Positions 42,140 to 53,530 of a stretch of DNA of 64,000 nucleotides are shown in pieces. Every line of letters starts with the position of its first letter. Within the stretch, counting starts at the first letter, position 1. Origin of the DNA: Diphasiastrum complanatum (Eukaryota; Streptophyta; Lycopodiopsida; Lycopodiales; Lycopodiaceae). The notes below the pieces were generated by a model, which saw only the letters and a program-made list of their open reading frames with translations, was not told the origin of the DNA and searched no databases. Where the stretch lies: NCBI GenBank assembly GCA_029204225.1, contig CM055097.1, positions 59,710,883 through 59,774,882 on the forward strand. Direction: 5' to 3'. The position numbers and the translations under genes are program-made.

Positions 42140-45100
42140 ACCCATGGCCTGAAGTAGTGCCGGTCCCTCGGCACTCTGCCGGTTTAGTAAAGCGTCCTCT
42201 TTGCCCGCCTCTGGTGGATCAGGTAGCCCGTAACGTCTTCCATGAAGTTGAGACGGTCCAGTTTCTTCGAGTCCTTGGGTGTGTGGAAGGACTTGTGGAC
42301 TCCTGTTAGCCATTCTTGATCGACCCATGCTTGAAATCAGCTCGTCCAGGGATCGCCAAGGAAGGCAGTTCGGTAATATACACGAGCGACTGACAGCTGG
42401 TCTTCCACTTTGTCGGAAGCTAGCGCCTTATTAGGATCAAAGAATATCGAGGGAAGAAAATCATCCCATTTGGTTTCAATGCCCATTAAGTGTTCTAAGT
42501 CCCGGACGTAAGTGGCTGCCGCGCGGACTGTTGGATCAGGGCAGTTGATATATTGATTTGCGAACGTGGTGAGAGCCCTTTTGGCATCTACATCCGTAGT
42601 CCACCCATATTCTGATCGTATGATCGGCCAATTAAAATTTTGAAGTGTGATCTTGTCCAGAGGGGTGCCGCATTCCATCCATTTGGATCGTCCTGTACAT
42701 GACAGGAAGTGCGTTCACCCGTAATTGTTGCGGACTTGTCACATAGGCACTATTGGCCGCAGAGTATCTTTCGAACAACTGTTGACGCCACTCTGGTTGT
42801 GGTTGGAGAGCGGGTAATGCTTGTTGTTCCTTGCCCTTTATTGTCTGAGCTGAAAATGATATCTGTCAGCCGCCTCTTGATGACTCGTGGGGATACTTTG
42901 ATAGGAATTTGTTTATTTTCTCCTCCACGGACTTTGGTCTTCGGAAGGCTCGGCTGGAAGATATCATGCATGAACCTCTGGATGATGTGGCTTGGCTTTG
43001 GCTGGTATCTGCGCCTTGGCCCTGGTCTCACATCTCAGCACCCGTATCCGTTGGTCCTTGGCCTTCAGACCCTTGATCTTGACTGAATCCCCCTGCTGCT
43101 TGCTGGCTTTGGTCTTGGCTTGTACTGGCCTGTGCAACATCAAAAATAGGTGGCGGTGGAATCACCACGGGGGTGGGCTGGGCCTTTGTCTCCATGAATT
43201 GTTGGCAAGCCTTGAGGGCTTGTTTGGGCCTGGGCGAGCTCGTGAGTTGCGCTTGTCCGTTATTTATTGAACTATGCCTGGTAGCTGTTTAAGATTTGGC
43301 TATAGACCTGCAGCACCTGTTGTCAAAAAGATTCATTTCTGATTCAAATAGTGGCCTTGAGTCTGGTGCAGGTTGAGCCAACCAGACAAGCTTTTCATTC
43401 TCTAGGGCTTTAACCTCCGCCCCCAGGCGCGTATTCTCTTCTTCCAAAATGTTTAGTTGCGCCTGGATGGGAGCAAGCCATTGGGAGGCTTCAGATTGAA
43501 GCTCCCGCACCTTCGTGGAGGCCTCTGTCAGCACTTTGGAGAGGCTTTGGATATATTTATTGAGGCCCTCCTCCTTCTGCTATAGCTTGGCAATGTCATG
43601 GTGCCCTTCTTGTTCATGCTGATGAGTTAGGATCAGCTCGTGCTGCAACTTGGTGAGTTTTGCTCGCACTTGTGTGTTGCTTGTTGCCAAGTGTAGTACC
43701 CTACTTTTCAAGATAGCTTTGACTGCTACCGCCTCCAGGATGTATTTGCCCAAAGTCTAGTACACCGTCGTTAGGTCTGTGGGAGCAGCCGGTACACTGG
43801 CACTGGTAGGGGCTTGTGTTGTATCGGCCCTGACGACTTGTGGAGTTCCGTCATCATTATCTTCAATCAGGTTCTCGTTGGATCTGATGCCATCTGGGAC
43901 GGTAGGATCAGTCCAATCTGGCGATGGTATGAAAATTGTTTGGACAAATGCGTCATCAGGCAATGGTTGGTTTCCCTCGACAACCTTTGTTGGCAAAGCA
44001 GGTGGGGTTTGAGAAGCAACTGTGAAAACGGGGGTGAGGACGGTTTGTCAGAACGAGAGGATGGGAGGAACAAAGGAGAACTGAAGGGTGGTGTGGAGTA
44101 TGGAAGAAGACAAAGATGGAGCAGAAAGGGTCTGGCATGGGGGTGAAAAATTGATGACTTGCATCCACACCAGAGTGTTGGGAGACAATTGAGAATCAGA
44201 TGGATTAAATGGTATGGAAGCAATGGTGGCGGCAGGAGTGATGGAAGATGCGATGGTGATGGACGAAGTAGTGGATAATGGAATAGAGATGGAAGTGGTA
44301 TCAACAGAGGAAACAAGGATGGGCACAGAAATAGTTGTGGATGGAACATGAAGAGAGGTAGCGACAACAGAGATCGGAGTGGGGGGTTGCACGGAAGAAG
44401 AAGTGGCGGTGGTTGATGGAGTGGTTAGTGCGGTGGTGGAGGTGCGTCATCGGGTAGCAGGTGGAGATGAAGATGTAGAGGCAGTGCCACACATTCGTTT
44501 GTTGGCCATTGTGTTAGTAACTGCAGGTTGGGAGGAGGTGGATGCTTGAGATGGCGAGAAAAGGTTAGTGTGTGGCACGAGGGTAGACAAACGGGATGAG
44601 CGTTGGAAACCGTGCACTTTCATCTCGAGAAGTGCGCAGGCAAAGTTACACAACAGGGGGCCTGCTGCGATACACTCACGGTTGTTGGGTTTGATGGAGT
44701 TGGTTAGTTCACGAATAAGGAAGCTATGCTAGTCGTATGGCACAACTGAGGGGCCAAGGAATTCCAGAAAGAATTCCACTATCTGACTCAGCAGCTTAGA
44801 CTGGATTCTGTCCTTGCGAAATGTTGAAATAACCAAAAAGTTATTCAATAGATGCGTAGCCATCTGAATGATGGGTTCCGTGATAGCATCGATCAGGTAA
44901 CCACTGTTAGTTTGGATTGGGATTTCTGGTGCAGTTTGCGTGATGAGAGGTTTGATCAGAGTTTTGGCGTGGCGATGGGAGATGGGCTGACAATCACCAG
45001 ACATAATGCCAATAGTGACCATCGAGTCTACGTTAATTCTGACCTTGTACGTGGTACCTTGGTACAGGAAGTGAAAGCGTGTCTTTTTCTCGTCCCAGGT

Positions 45101-45309
45101 GGCGTAAGCGTGAAGGGCGAGGCCCATGTTAATCTCAGAATGAAAAAGCGCCGGGTAAAATCCCATTTCATCTAGAAGTGGGCAGGTTGTCTGTAGCCAT
45201 GGTTGGATCAGAGCGTTAGAGAGTAAGGGCCAAATCTGTGTGGCCTAGGGGATTTCACGCTGGATCACCTGTTTGGCACCAGAGTCTTCAAAGGATGAGG
45301 AGGCCATGT
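42140..45309 (-). pseudogene. Extra coding region of gypsy element G downstream of integrase (function unknown)
   Basis: On the minus strand an ATG at 45309 (MASSSFEDSGAKQVIQREIP) opens a frame that runs, across a few stops, for about 3 kb. Parts in order: a helical N-terminal domain (ALFHSEINMGLALHAYATWD, AITEPIIQMATHLLNNFLVI, KLLSQIVEFFLEFLG) to about 44.7 kb; a Ser/Thr/Pro-rich stretch to 44.05 kb; an acidic then coiled-coil part (VLTEASTKVRELQSEA, LNILEEENTRLGAEV) to 43.3 kb; a Gln/Pro-rich and basic linker (GPRPRRRYQPKP, SPRVIKRRLTDII); and a C-terminal domain (LQNFNWPIIRSEYGWTTDVD, YINCPDPTVRAAATYVRDLE). No hydrophobic membrane segment or signal peptide is seen, so it is not an obvious envelope protein although it sits in the env position. 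Stops are mostly TAG. Confidence 0.6.
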
Positions 45310-46464
45310 TAGCAATGATGATTAAAGGTCGAAAAAGTAGGAAAAACGGTGGAAAAGGTAAAAAGGTGTGGAAACGACAAAAAACTGGGAATTACAAGTG
45401 TCAGATGGCAAGAATTATAGTTCAGAACGCAGATATGGGTTCAATATGAGCAAATGATAGCTTGTAGGAAATTTGGTCACAAACAGAGAACTTGGTAATT
45501 TCAGTGTAAATTTTGGCAGAGCTTCGCTAGCAAAGGTGACAAATGACTCGAATTCAGCCCTTATATAGCGGAATTTAGAGTGTGTATTAGGTGAAATCCA
45601 CTTTTCCTTTCTCAGTTCCTCCCAAATTTTGGCAGGGACCTTCTTCACAAAATTCTAAGACCTCAGGGAAGTCTGCAAGAGTTCAGAAGGTGATTTGACT
45701 GCCATGCGAAGGTTCTACGAGGGGTCAACTCTCGCAGGAAGTGATCTCTCGCACAACTTGTTATCGTGATTGGATTTTCAAGATCAGACCATGTAGGTAG
45801 GCTAATTTCACTGCTTTGAATCCATTTAGACACCTTGTGAGGGTTGGTAAGACGATCTTGATGCTCTGCGAAGGTTATGAAAATTCAGCTTCTGGGAACC
45901 CTCGCACACAAAAAAAAAATGATGATTCCTCCATCATGAACTCTCGTAGAGATTCTCATGGATGCATCTGGGTCAAATCTAGTGACTGTCCAAGTTTCAA
46001 GGGCTATCTCCCAGGGGATCTCCAAAAAACATGAAAAAAGTACCCTTTAGAGTGTTTTCTGACGAGATCTTGAGATTTTCTGATTTTTAACTTTAGTAAA
46101 CTGGTAATCAGCTTCATCCAGGCTTGATCTGACTGTTGGTAGTTCTCTGGAAGTTTTGATGGATAATTGGTAATAGATCCATCAGTCCTTAGTGAATTTT
46201 TCCCTTGATTGGCCATAGTTAGTGAGATTGAGGGCTTTGATCTACAAATTTAGAAGACTTATTGGCATAATCTGATGATCTGCTTCCTTCTTGGTCCCAT
46301 CGGGATCTGGATCCCTCTTGGATTCTGATGGATTTTCCCGATGGCTGAATCTTGATGGATCTAGCTTGATTTGGCTTGATCTTCCTAGATCTAGTGATAA
46401 TGGTTTAGCAAAATAGCTTTTCGTAACGTGCCACCACCAATCTGGATCTATCTTACTGTGGTGG
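45310..46464 (-). other. Leader-like spacer between integrase and the extra coding region
   Basis: Non-coding. Positions 45.69-45.96 kb repeat the CTCTCGCA/TGCGAGGGTT word family found in the 5' leader of this element at 50.4-51.3 kb. The part at 46.1-46.4 kb has GATGGATCT/TTGATC repeats. Confidence 0.6.
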
Positions 46465-47601
46465 CTAGTATTTGTGCAACCGGCTACCATTGATAGGTGT
46501 ATCGAATGGTGTCCCATCTAGCTTTTCTAAATTCATGGCTCCATGATTAAGAATTTTCTTGATCCGATAAGGACCTTCGCCTGTGAATTTTAATTTTCCC
46601 TTGATCGCCTTGGTTTTATACATTAGGACCAGATCTCTGGAACGAAGATCCTTCTTTTGTAACCTGCGATCGTGCCATGCTTTGCGTCTTTCTTTTTCAG
46701 CTTCCAGTGCATGCACAACTAGTAAGCGTGTTTCACAGAGTTTATGCAGAGCTTCATGGCGTAGTTGTAGAGATTTGTACTCACTAAGACGTCGCATGGT
46801 AGCAATCCTTAATGAAGAAACTAGAAGCTCTACTGGCATTACAACATCCTGACCATATACCAATTGGAAGGGTGTTTGATCAGTGCTTCCTTTATATGAT
46901 GTCCTGAATGGCCACAGAGCAGCATGCAACTTATGTTCCCAATCTGATCTGCTAGCTTTGACTGTTTTCGTGAGCATGCTACATAGGATCTTATTGGATG
47001 ATTCTGCATGCCCATTACCATGAGGATGATAAGGCGTACTGGTTATGTGGATCACGAAGAATTCCTCCAACAGGACCTTGATGATCTCATTGATGAAATG
47101 ACTTCCGTGATCGCTGACTAGCTCCACCGGGCATCCGAAGCGCACAATGATATTTTCATACAAGAGCTTGGCAGTGGTCCTAGCATCAGCTACTCTTACT
47201 GCCTTGGCTTCGACCCATTTGGTGAGGTAGTCTATGGCTACGATTATGTATCGAGCCTGGGAACTCCTTGCTGCAGGGGGAATTGGACCAATACAATCCA
47301 ATCCCCATTTTTCGAATGGTGCTTGGGCTAAGACCGGGTGCAGTAGGTCATAATTCAATCTCGTTGGTCTCCTTTCCCTTTGGCACACATCACACTTTTT
47401 CAAGTATTCCTCCGTATCCTTATGAATCGTTGGCCACCAACATCCTGATTGCAGGATCTTGCGAACTGTAATGTCGGATGAAAAATGGCCTCCACCCATG
47501 CCTTCATATGAAAGCGAAATGATCTGGGTGGCCTCATGAGGAAGAATACACCGCCGAAGAACTCCATCTGGTCCTCTTCGATACAATTGGCCGACAATCA
47601 A
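46465..47601 (-). CDS. Gypsy element G integrase, intact frame
   Basis: Integrase inserts the element's cDNA into host DNA. The 378-codon frame shows, in order, the HHCC zinc box (GGGHFSSDIT... CDVCQRERRP), the catalytic core with Asp in KWGLDCIGPIPPAA, Asp in ELVSDHGSHF and Glu in NGHAESSNK (DD35E-type spacing), then WPFRTSYKGSTDQTPFQLVY and the C-terminal GPY motif (GEGPYRIKKI). It ends GSRLHKY, which closes Athila/Tat-type pol proteins. No chromodomain follows. It was made as the end of a Pol polyprotein; here the upstream RNase H frame is broken, so the first ATG has no meaning of its own. It is the only pol domain of this element without a stop. Confidence 0.9.
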   Translation of the reverse strand: MIVGQLYRRGPDGVLRRCILPHEATQIISLSYEGMGGGHFSSDITVRKILQSGCWWPTIHKDTEEYLKKCDVCQRERRPTRLNYDLLHPVLAQAPFEKWGLDCIGPIPPAARSSQARYIIVAIDYLTKWVEAKAVRVADARTTAKLLYENIIVRFGCPVELVSDHGSHFINEIIKVLLEEFFVIHITSTPYHPHGNGHAESSNKILCSMLTKTVKASRSDWEHKLHAALWPFRTSYKGSTDQTPFQLVYGQDVVMPVELLVSSLRIATMRRLSEYKSLQLRHEALHKLCETRLLVVHALEAEKERRKAWHDRRLQKKDLRSRDLVLMYKTKAIKGKLKFTGEGPYRIKKILNHGAMNLEKLDGTPFDTPINGSRLHKY

Positions 47602-49394
47602 CTGATAAGGTCTAGCCTCAAGATCAACTTCTGCTGTTCCGTCTTTGGTAGTGATTTGTCTGGTTGGCCCTGCATTAGATATTCAACAACGTCGAGAGCC
47701 CATTCTGGTACTGTGTCCACATAAAATAAGGCAACATCTGCAGCTCTTCGTCGAGTTGGGTTGCAATCTCCTTTCCCTTGATTCGTGACACATGATTTGC
47801 CATGTAGTGTTGTTTTCTCTTGCAAACTACTATCCGAAAATCAAATTCCAACAACAGAAGTAGCCATTTGGTGATTCTTCCGGTGTTGCAAGTTTTATTA
47901 ATGAGATAGAGCAAGGGTTGATGGTCCGTATAAAAAGCAAAATGGGTGGCCATTAGGTAGTGTCGAAATTTCTTAACTGCATAGATCATTGCCAGTGCTT
48001 CTCGCTTTGTGGTTGAATAGTTCATTTCTGTATCACTGAGCTATTGGCTTGCAAATTTGATTGGAAAATCTTTTTTGTGTTCACCTGGCTGGGTTAAGAC
48101 TGCTCCAACTGCATACTTTGATGCGTCCGTATGCACATGAAACTCAATGGACCAATTGGGTGGGCGTAAGATTGGTGCTGAAACGAATGCATCCTTAAGC
48201 TTCTGGAAAGCCTTTAGGGCTTACTCGTTCCAATGTGGATCCGTTGTGAGTTTGTAAATTGGTCGGACTAACTCCGCAAAATCAAGAATGAAGATCCTAT
48301 AATAGTTAGCATGACCCATGAAGATGTAGACTTCGCAAATCGTCCCTGGTGGTGGTAGATCAACAATGATCTTGATCTTTGATAGATCTGTGGCGATCCC
48401 GTGTCTTGACACTATATGGCCGAGAATCAAGCCATGTGTCACCCAGAATTGACATTTTTCTGGATTCAGGGAGATCTGGTAGTCACGATATTTTTGTAAC
48501 ACCTTCTCCAAATTGGATAAGTGTTCTGAGTCTGGTCCATGCACACACAAATTGTCCAAGAAAATTTCCAGAAATTTTTGCAGATAATCTTTGAATGCTG
48601 CCTACATGACTCATTGGAAAGTGCTTGGGGCATTGCAAAGTCTGAATGGCATCACTTTATATGCATAAGTTTCCCATTCCGTGAAACGCTGTCTTGTGTT
48701 GGTCTTGTAGGCGTATCTTCACCTGATTGTAGCCACTAAAGCCGTCTAGAAAATTGTAGGCTTCAACGCCAACTACTATGTTTAGGACACTTTCCGTAAA
48801 TGGTAAAGGAAAATGATCCTTTTTGGTGACTGCATTTAGCACATTCAGATTCACACAAATCCGTATTTTGCCGTTCTTCTTGGGTATCAGTGATACCCAT
48901 TCTGTGTGCTCGATTTCATAAATGAAATCTGCATCCACCAGCTTCTGCAATTCTTGCTTGATTAGCTCAGTATAATTCGGGTTGCAGTGGTAGTAATGGC
49001 TTACCTTGGAGATTGCTCTGTCCACCAAGGGTATGGTGTGTTGGACTACTGTTGGTGGAATGCCCTTCAGATCACTATAACTCCAAGCAAAACAATATTT
49101 ATACTCCACCAACAATGATCGTAGTCTCTTGAACTGTGTGGGCGTTAATTGCTCTCCCACATGCACTATCTTTTCTTCTTCACCTGGCTCGACAAGGTTC
49201 ATCGGTTGTGTTCGCGCAGGTCCCTCAAAGACTTGTCCCGCTGATGCCTGACTTTGATCAGGTTCTCGCTGGGCTTGCGACATCATTATTACCACGTCGT
49301 CCAAGGTGTAATTTTTGAAAGTCTCAAGCATATCGTGAACTAAAGCTCGTCGAGATTCCTCCTTCGGCATATTGATCTTGGCCCGACTGGTCAT
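47602..49394 (-). pseudogene. Gypsy element G reverse transcriptase and RNase H, broken
   Basis: RT begins in a frame of 245 codons: LLVEYKYCFAWSYSDLKG, QELQKLVDADFIYEIEHTEW, KKNGKIRICVNLNVLN, FLDGFSGYNQVKI. It breaks near 48.66 kb and resumes with MPFRLCNAPSTFQ, two stops, and the catalytic box EIFLDNLCVHG, where the second Asp of the usual FxDD/YxDD is Asn. ILGHIVSRHGIA and FMGHANYYRIFI follow. RNase H starts with HVHTDASKYAVGAVL (first Asp present) and continues MNYSTTKREALAMIYAVKKF and FAFYTDHQPLLYL to about 47.6 kb. Stops include TAG and TGA at positions where TGG or CAG is usual. The enzyme is dead. Confidence 0.9.
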
Positions 49395-50398
49395 TTTTTT
49401 ATTTTTGTCACCTGTGTAGAAGATGACGTTGTATCTGAGTCTATCTTGAGTGACTTCAAGGAATCCAACACCTTCTTTTTGCTCTTTTTTGTCATTTTGG
49501 TGGATTCATCCTTGTTGTCTTTCATCGGGACTACCGTGACATTCGCCTCATGGTTGCGAATATCAACATCCACTGTAGCTATCGCCTCTTCGGGTAGATC
49601 ACTCCATCGGATCACCTGGTTGTAGCGTTGCTTCAACTGATTCTTCTTATTCACAAGTGCCTTGGGGGGATCGATCCTTGAGACCTTCGCCATAGCAGAC
49701 TTTTGCGGTGGTTGAGCTGGTACTTTCTTGGTTTCGTAATGATCTGGGTCCATGTGGTGTAGGACCTGCTCATCAGTAAGCTCAATCTCCTTATTATAAG
49801 TTAGAGCATGTTGCCAAGGGACTAAATCATCGTCCACTGGGTTCTCAATAGGTTCTGCTGACAGCCATACTACGTTTATCATATTCACCCCAAATGTGAT
49901 TAGTGTGTCCATAGTGTAATACTTGGGTGAAGATGTACTGGGTTTCGGATCCGATTCATATTGACATGCCCGACAGTCAATAGTTGCTAATGCATCCGTC
50001 CATCTCACGACATCTGTTTCTGAATCATAGTGACCTCCCTTGGCTGGCCTTGGGCGATCAATCGTGTGGTCTGTCGTAGATGATCCGTCATCAGCCTTGG
50101 GTGCAATAGGTTTCACTGCCCATGTGGTTGGATCAAACTTTACAGCCTCTTCTCTGTTCTCGAAGGTGAGTTTTCCCGTACCCCAGTTGTGTACTACTTG
50201 TGCAGTACTGAACCATGGTCTTCTCAGTAAAACACGGTATGCAGTTGGGGATTCAGGTATATTGACCATGACTACAAAAGTAATCACAAACTGCATGCCT
50301 GCTATCTTTATAGGGATATTGGCAACTACACCTTTTGGTTTCACACAGAATTGATCTGCTAGCTTGATGGTGAATCTTGCTGGCTTCAACCCTTGCAA
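49391..50398 (-). pseudogene. Gypsy element G protease part and linker, N-terminally truncated
   Basis: A 335-codon open frame. The first 100 residues hold the second half of an aspartic protease (PIKIAGMQFVITFVVMVN, VLLRRPWFSTAQVVHNWGTG), like the ILGRPFL region of gypsy proteases. The active-site DSGA and all of gag, which should precede it, are absent. A long charged linker with VVRWTDALATIDCRAC and a Lys-rich end (TKMTKKSKKKVLDS) then leads to RT, which starts by overlapping the end of this frame. The frame itself is open, but without gag and DSGA it has no known activity. Confidence 0.8.
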
Positions 50399-51559
50399 AC
50401 TCTCCTTGATAACTTGTTACTCCTTAGACTGATTGACCTGAGATTTTGACAGTAGTTGGATCTGATGCAGATATTTCTACTGATCTAGTCTGCGAGGGTT
50501 CTCTTGTGCGAGGGTTCTTTAGCTATTTTTGCAGATAAAAGACATGATATCTCTCATATCTTTGGGAAGTAACTCTCGCAAGGCTCACAATAGCTGGATC
50601 TGAGTTAGATCTCCCTACAGAATTCTCTGCGGGAGTTAACTCTCGCAAGAAGTGAAAATTTCACTGTCTGCGAGGGTTCAAAACCGTTTTTCTGGCTTGA
50701 TCTTCACCAATTCTCAAAACTAACTCTCGCAGGCTTCATCACTGATGGAAATGGACATTCTGAATCGATTGAGAGGGTCAGTGAGAGTCCTTACGAGAAG
50801 GATTTGCTGGATCTTCAATTTTTAGTAATTTTTTAACACTTAAATCCAATTTTCTACTCACTGAAATCAAACTAACTCTTGCAAACTCTTCTGTGTCCTT
50901 GTCTCACTGAGATGGAATTTCAAAATCCTCTGCGAGAGTTCCTGCCCACTGGAACTTAAAATTTTGGTGTCTGCGCGGGTTCACTGGTACTTTCCCATCT
51001 TTCTTTCCCGTCTTTTCTCACTGAGAACTCTCGCACATGCACTTAGATATCAAACTGACTCTCGCAAGCTTCTCTGTGTCCTGGTCTCACTGGGATGGAA
51101 CTTCAGAGGTGTCTGCGAGAGTTTTTATGAAGATTTGAATTTTTTTGGATTTTTTCAAGGGTTTTTTGATTTTTCTCTGATTTTTGTAATCTGCTTGGAA
51201 CTAATCTCGCAGGCTTCTATGCAAGTCTGGGACAGTACCCTGGAGCTGCTGCGAGTCATGCAAGGTTAATTCTCACTGATTTTGGAGATCTTAAAATCTG
51301 ATGAGATTTTAGGCTCTTTTTTCCTCCAAAAAATAGATTGGTGTGTTTTTTGGAATTTTTGGCTGGTTGGTTTGGGTTTCAAGCCCTTAAAGGTTGTTCA
51401 GGGCCTCCTCTACCCTCTCACACCTCCTCCGCTAGTTGTAAATAGTCCAAACACAGAAAAAAAAGAAAACTAACTCTAAACTCCCAAAAATCTACCTAAA
51501 ACTACTCTGAAAAACAAGAAAATAGCTAAAATGCAGCTAAACTAGTTAGTGGAGACCTA
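50399..51559 (-). repeat. Leader of gypsy element G with dispersed CTCTCGCA/TGCGAGAG words
   Basis: Non-coding leader between PBS and protease. AACTCTCGCA and its reverse complement-like TGCGAGAGTT/TGCGAGGGTT occur more than ten times between 50.49 and 51.26 kb, often in pairs of opposite sense that could base-pair. One pair, GCGGGAGTTAACTCTCGC at about 50.63 kb, is nearly a perfect palindrome. Confidence 0.8.
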
Positions 51560-51577
51560 TCCCCAGCAACGGTGCCA
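51560..51577 (-). promoter_or_regulatory. PBS of gypsy element G, tRNA-Asp-like
   Basis: The minus strand reads TGGCACCGTTGCTGGGGA one base inside the LTR. This is two changes from TGGCGCCGTTGCCGGGGA, the tRNA-Asp-complementary PBS known from Athila-type elements. Confidence 0.8.
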
Positions 51578-51578
51578 C

Positions 51579-52310
51579 TGTAGGGTCGAAGATCTTGCGT
51601 AGTATAGCCCTCCGCCTGTCAACAGGGGTTAGATCACTGGATAGGTATCTAACTATGCATAGATGCTACTTTTAGTTAGTTTCCTACTTCCTTTCTTACT
51701 CTTTTCACCACTAACACTACCCTCCTTTAACTCTACTCCTCTACACTAACATTCATCATGAAATTGGGTGAAGGGAAATGATAGAAAAGAGAGGAAGAGA
51801 GAAGAGAAGAGAGAAAGAGAGAGAGATGAGATGGAGGTTAGCTCAAGTGCTCAATGTCATTGCTCATAGAGAAACCTTAACTAATCACAAACAAAAAGCA
51901 TGGAAGAAATAGAAATAACAAGCAATCACAATAATAGCGTAAGCAAGAGTGATTAGCAAATGAGGATGCTTGAGCTCTCAAAATGATAGAGTCTCCTCCT
52001 CTCTATTAAGCATGAAAATAGTGTACAAATAGTGCCTTTTTATAAAATGGAGAAGGCCCTTGCCCCTCAATCCTATTGGCTAATATTCACATTGATCCTA
52101 TCCATTCATCTTGGACCCAACTTGATCCAAGGGTCCATAAAAAGTACATTGAAATTCACAAGATTCATGTGAGTCCCAATTTGAACCCAACTCTAAGTTT
52201 AAAAATGACATTGGGCCTCTAGTTTTATTTTAATTCCAAGGTCCAAGTCAATTTTATTTTATTTACACTTAAGCTTGCATGCTCATTGGGCCATGAGCTT
52301 ACGTGCGCAG
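51579..52310 (-). repeat. 5' LTR of gypsy element G, outer end cut off
   Basis: It matches 41318-42050 closely. It stops at GTGCGCAG where a copia LTR begins at 52311. The missing outer 80-90 bp are not found elsewhere in the window. Confidence 0.85.
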
Positions 52311-52960
52311 TGTGAAAGATTTCAGATCCTTAAGATCCAATCTACTTGAATGATCTTTGGTTAGAAAGAGAAATACACTATCAATTTCACCAATGTAGAA
52401 AAATCAGCATTTACACACAATTTGAGATGCAAACACTAATAGAACTTGATCAAACTTGAATGAAATGATTATGTATTGTTGCTGTCCGTACAAAACCAGC
52501 AAGCTACTGTATTTCACACGTGTGGATCCAAAAATAACAAATATAGATCATTCTACACATAGAATTGCAAGCAATCACCAAGATAGTGCACCAATGGATA
52601 GTAGAACCCAAGAGAACCATTTATAAGCATGAAATGATATAGAGAAGAGAGAAGATGACTCTCTCCACGAGTTACATCCTTTTATAACAGGTCCAAACCC
52701 TATTTGGCCACTTGGCTTTCCCACCAAAATGCTAACCCTACCAATTTTGGGTCTAGATTCAATGTACCCAACTTATTCGAATTGAATCTACTCAAACTCA
52801 CATTCTATCTTTCCCACACTTTCAAAAAGTGTTTATTCAAATGAAATTTAGACTAATGAACTTTGAAAAGTCAACCTCTAAGTCTAAAACAAGTTTTGGC
52901 CTCAATATGCCAAATATGGAAATATTGCAAAATGTGATGAAACTAGTTGAATCTTTCACA
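52311..52960 (-). mobile_element. 3' LTR of a copia element (minus orientation)
   Basis: 650 bp, TGTGAAAGATTT...GAATCTTTCACA on the plus strand. On the minus strand it is preceded by the purine tract TTGAAGAGGGAG and by copia RNase H, which fixes it as the 3' LTR. It cuts into the gypsy 5' LTR, so it inserted later. Confidence 0.85.
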
Positions 52961-53530
52961 CTCCCTCTTCAACTAGTTTTAGCATAGACTTTGATAATAC
53001 TCCAAGTGAAGTCCTATGCTTCATGAACAAGTCTTTTCCCAATGCTTTGGTGAAGATATCAGCTACCTTGAATACACATGTTGAAACTCCACCTCCTTTG
53101 CAATGACTCGCTCCCTCACAAAATGATATTGTATTTCAATATGCTTGCTCCTAGCATGAAAGATAGGATTGGATGTCATTCTTTGGGCTGATTGATTGTC
53201 ACAAAAGATGATTGGGCTCTCTGAAAAATCCATCAAGTGAAGATCCTTGATCATCCTTTTGATTCATACCATCTCCTTTGTGCAATGTGTAAGAGCTTTG
53301 TACTCGGCCTCACTAGATGACAATGAGATAGTGGCTTGTTTCTTTGACATCCATGATATAGCTCCATCACCTATGAAATACAATAATAACTAATGGATTT
53401 CCTATCCATTATATCTCCAGCATAGTCCGAATCTGAAAATCCAAAAAGATTAGGTGATGATCCCTCATTCAATATGCCAAAATCTCGAGTTCCAATGATG
53501 TACCTCAAAACTCGCTTTCCTAGCTTCCAA
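52961..53530 (-). pseudogene. Copia RNase H and Pol end
   Basis: In minus sense: RVLRYIIGTRDFGIL, LFGFSDSDYAGD with its Asp, ISLSSSEAEYKALTHC with the catalytic Glu, IFCDNQSAQRMTSNPIFHAR then SKHIEIQYHFVRE, and the C-terminal VADIFTKALGKDLF. These are the standard RNase H landmarks of plant copia Pol. A stop in place of a Gln or Trp and several others interrupt it. Upstream of about 53530 the copia sequence stops, so RT and everything before it are missing. Confidence 0.85.

Larger units (their letters stand above)
41318..52310 (-). mobile_element. Ty3/gypsy element G (Athila/Tat-like), gag missing, extra 3' coding region
   Basis: An 11-kb minus-strand element. In its own order: 5' LTR 52310-51579 (cut at its outer end), tRNA-Asp-like PBS, leader with many CTCTCGCA-type repeats, protease, RT, RNase H, integrase, leader-like spacer, extra coding region, 3' LTR 42137-41318. 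The integrase end (NGSRLHKY) with no chromodomain and the PBS point to the Athila/Tat side of plant gypsy elements. Gag and the protease active-site DSGA are absent, and RT and RNase H have stops, so this copy cannot move by itself. Confidence 0.85.

Noticed and set aside
43779-44146. Plus-strand frames across the gypsy extra region
   Set aside because: Complement of the Ser/Thr/Pro-rich minus-strand coding region, which shows the better composition and continuity.
42140-45309. Calling the extra gypsy gene an envelope protein
   Set aside because: No signal peptide, membrane segment or processing site is visible; position alone is not enough.
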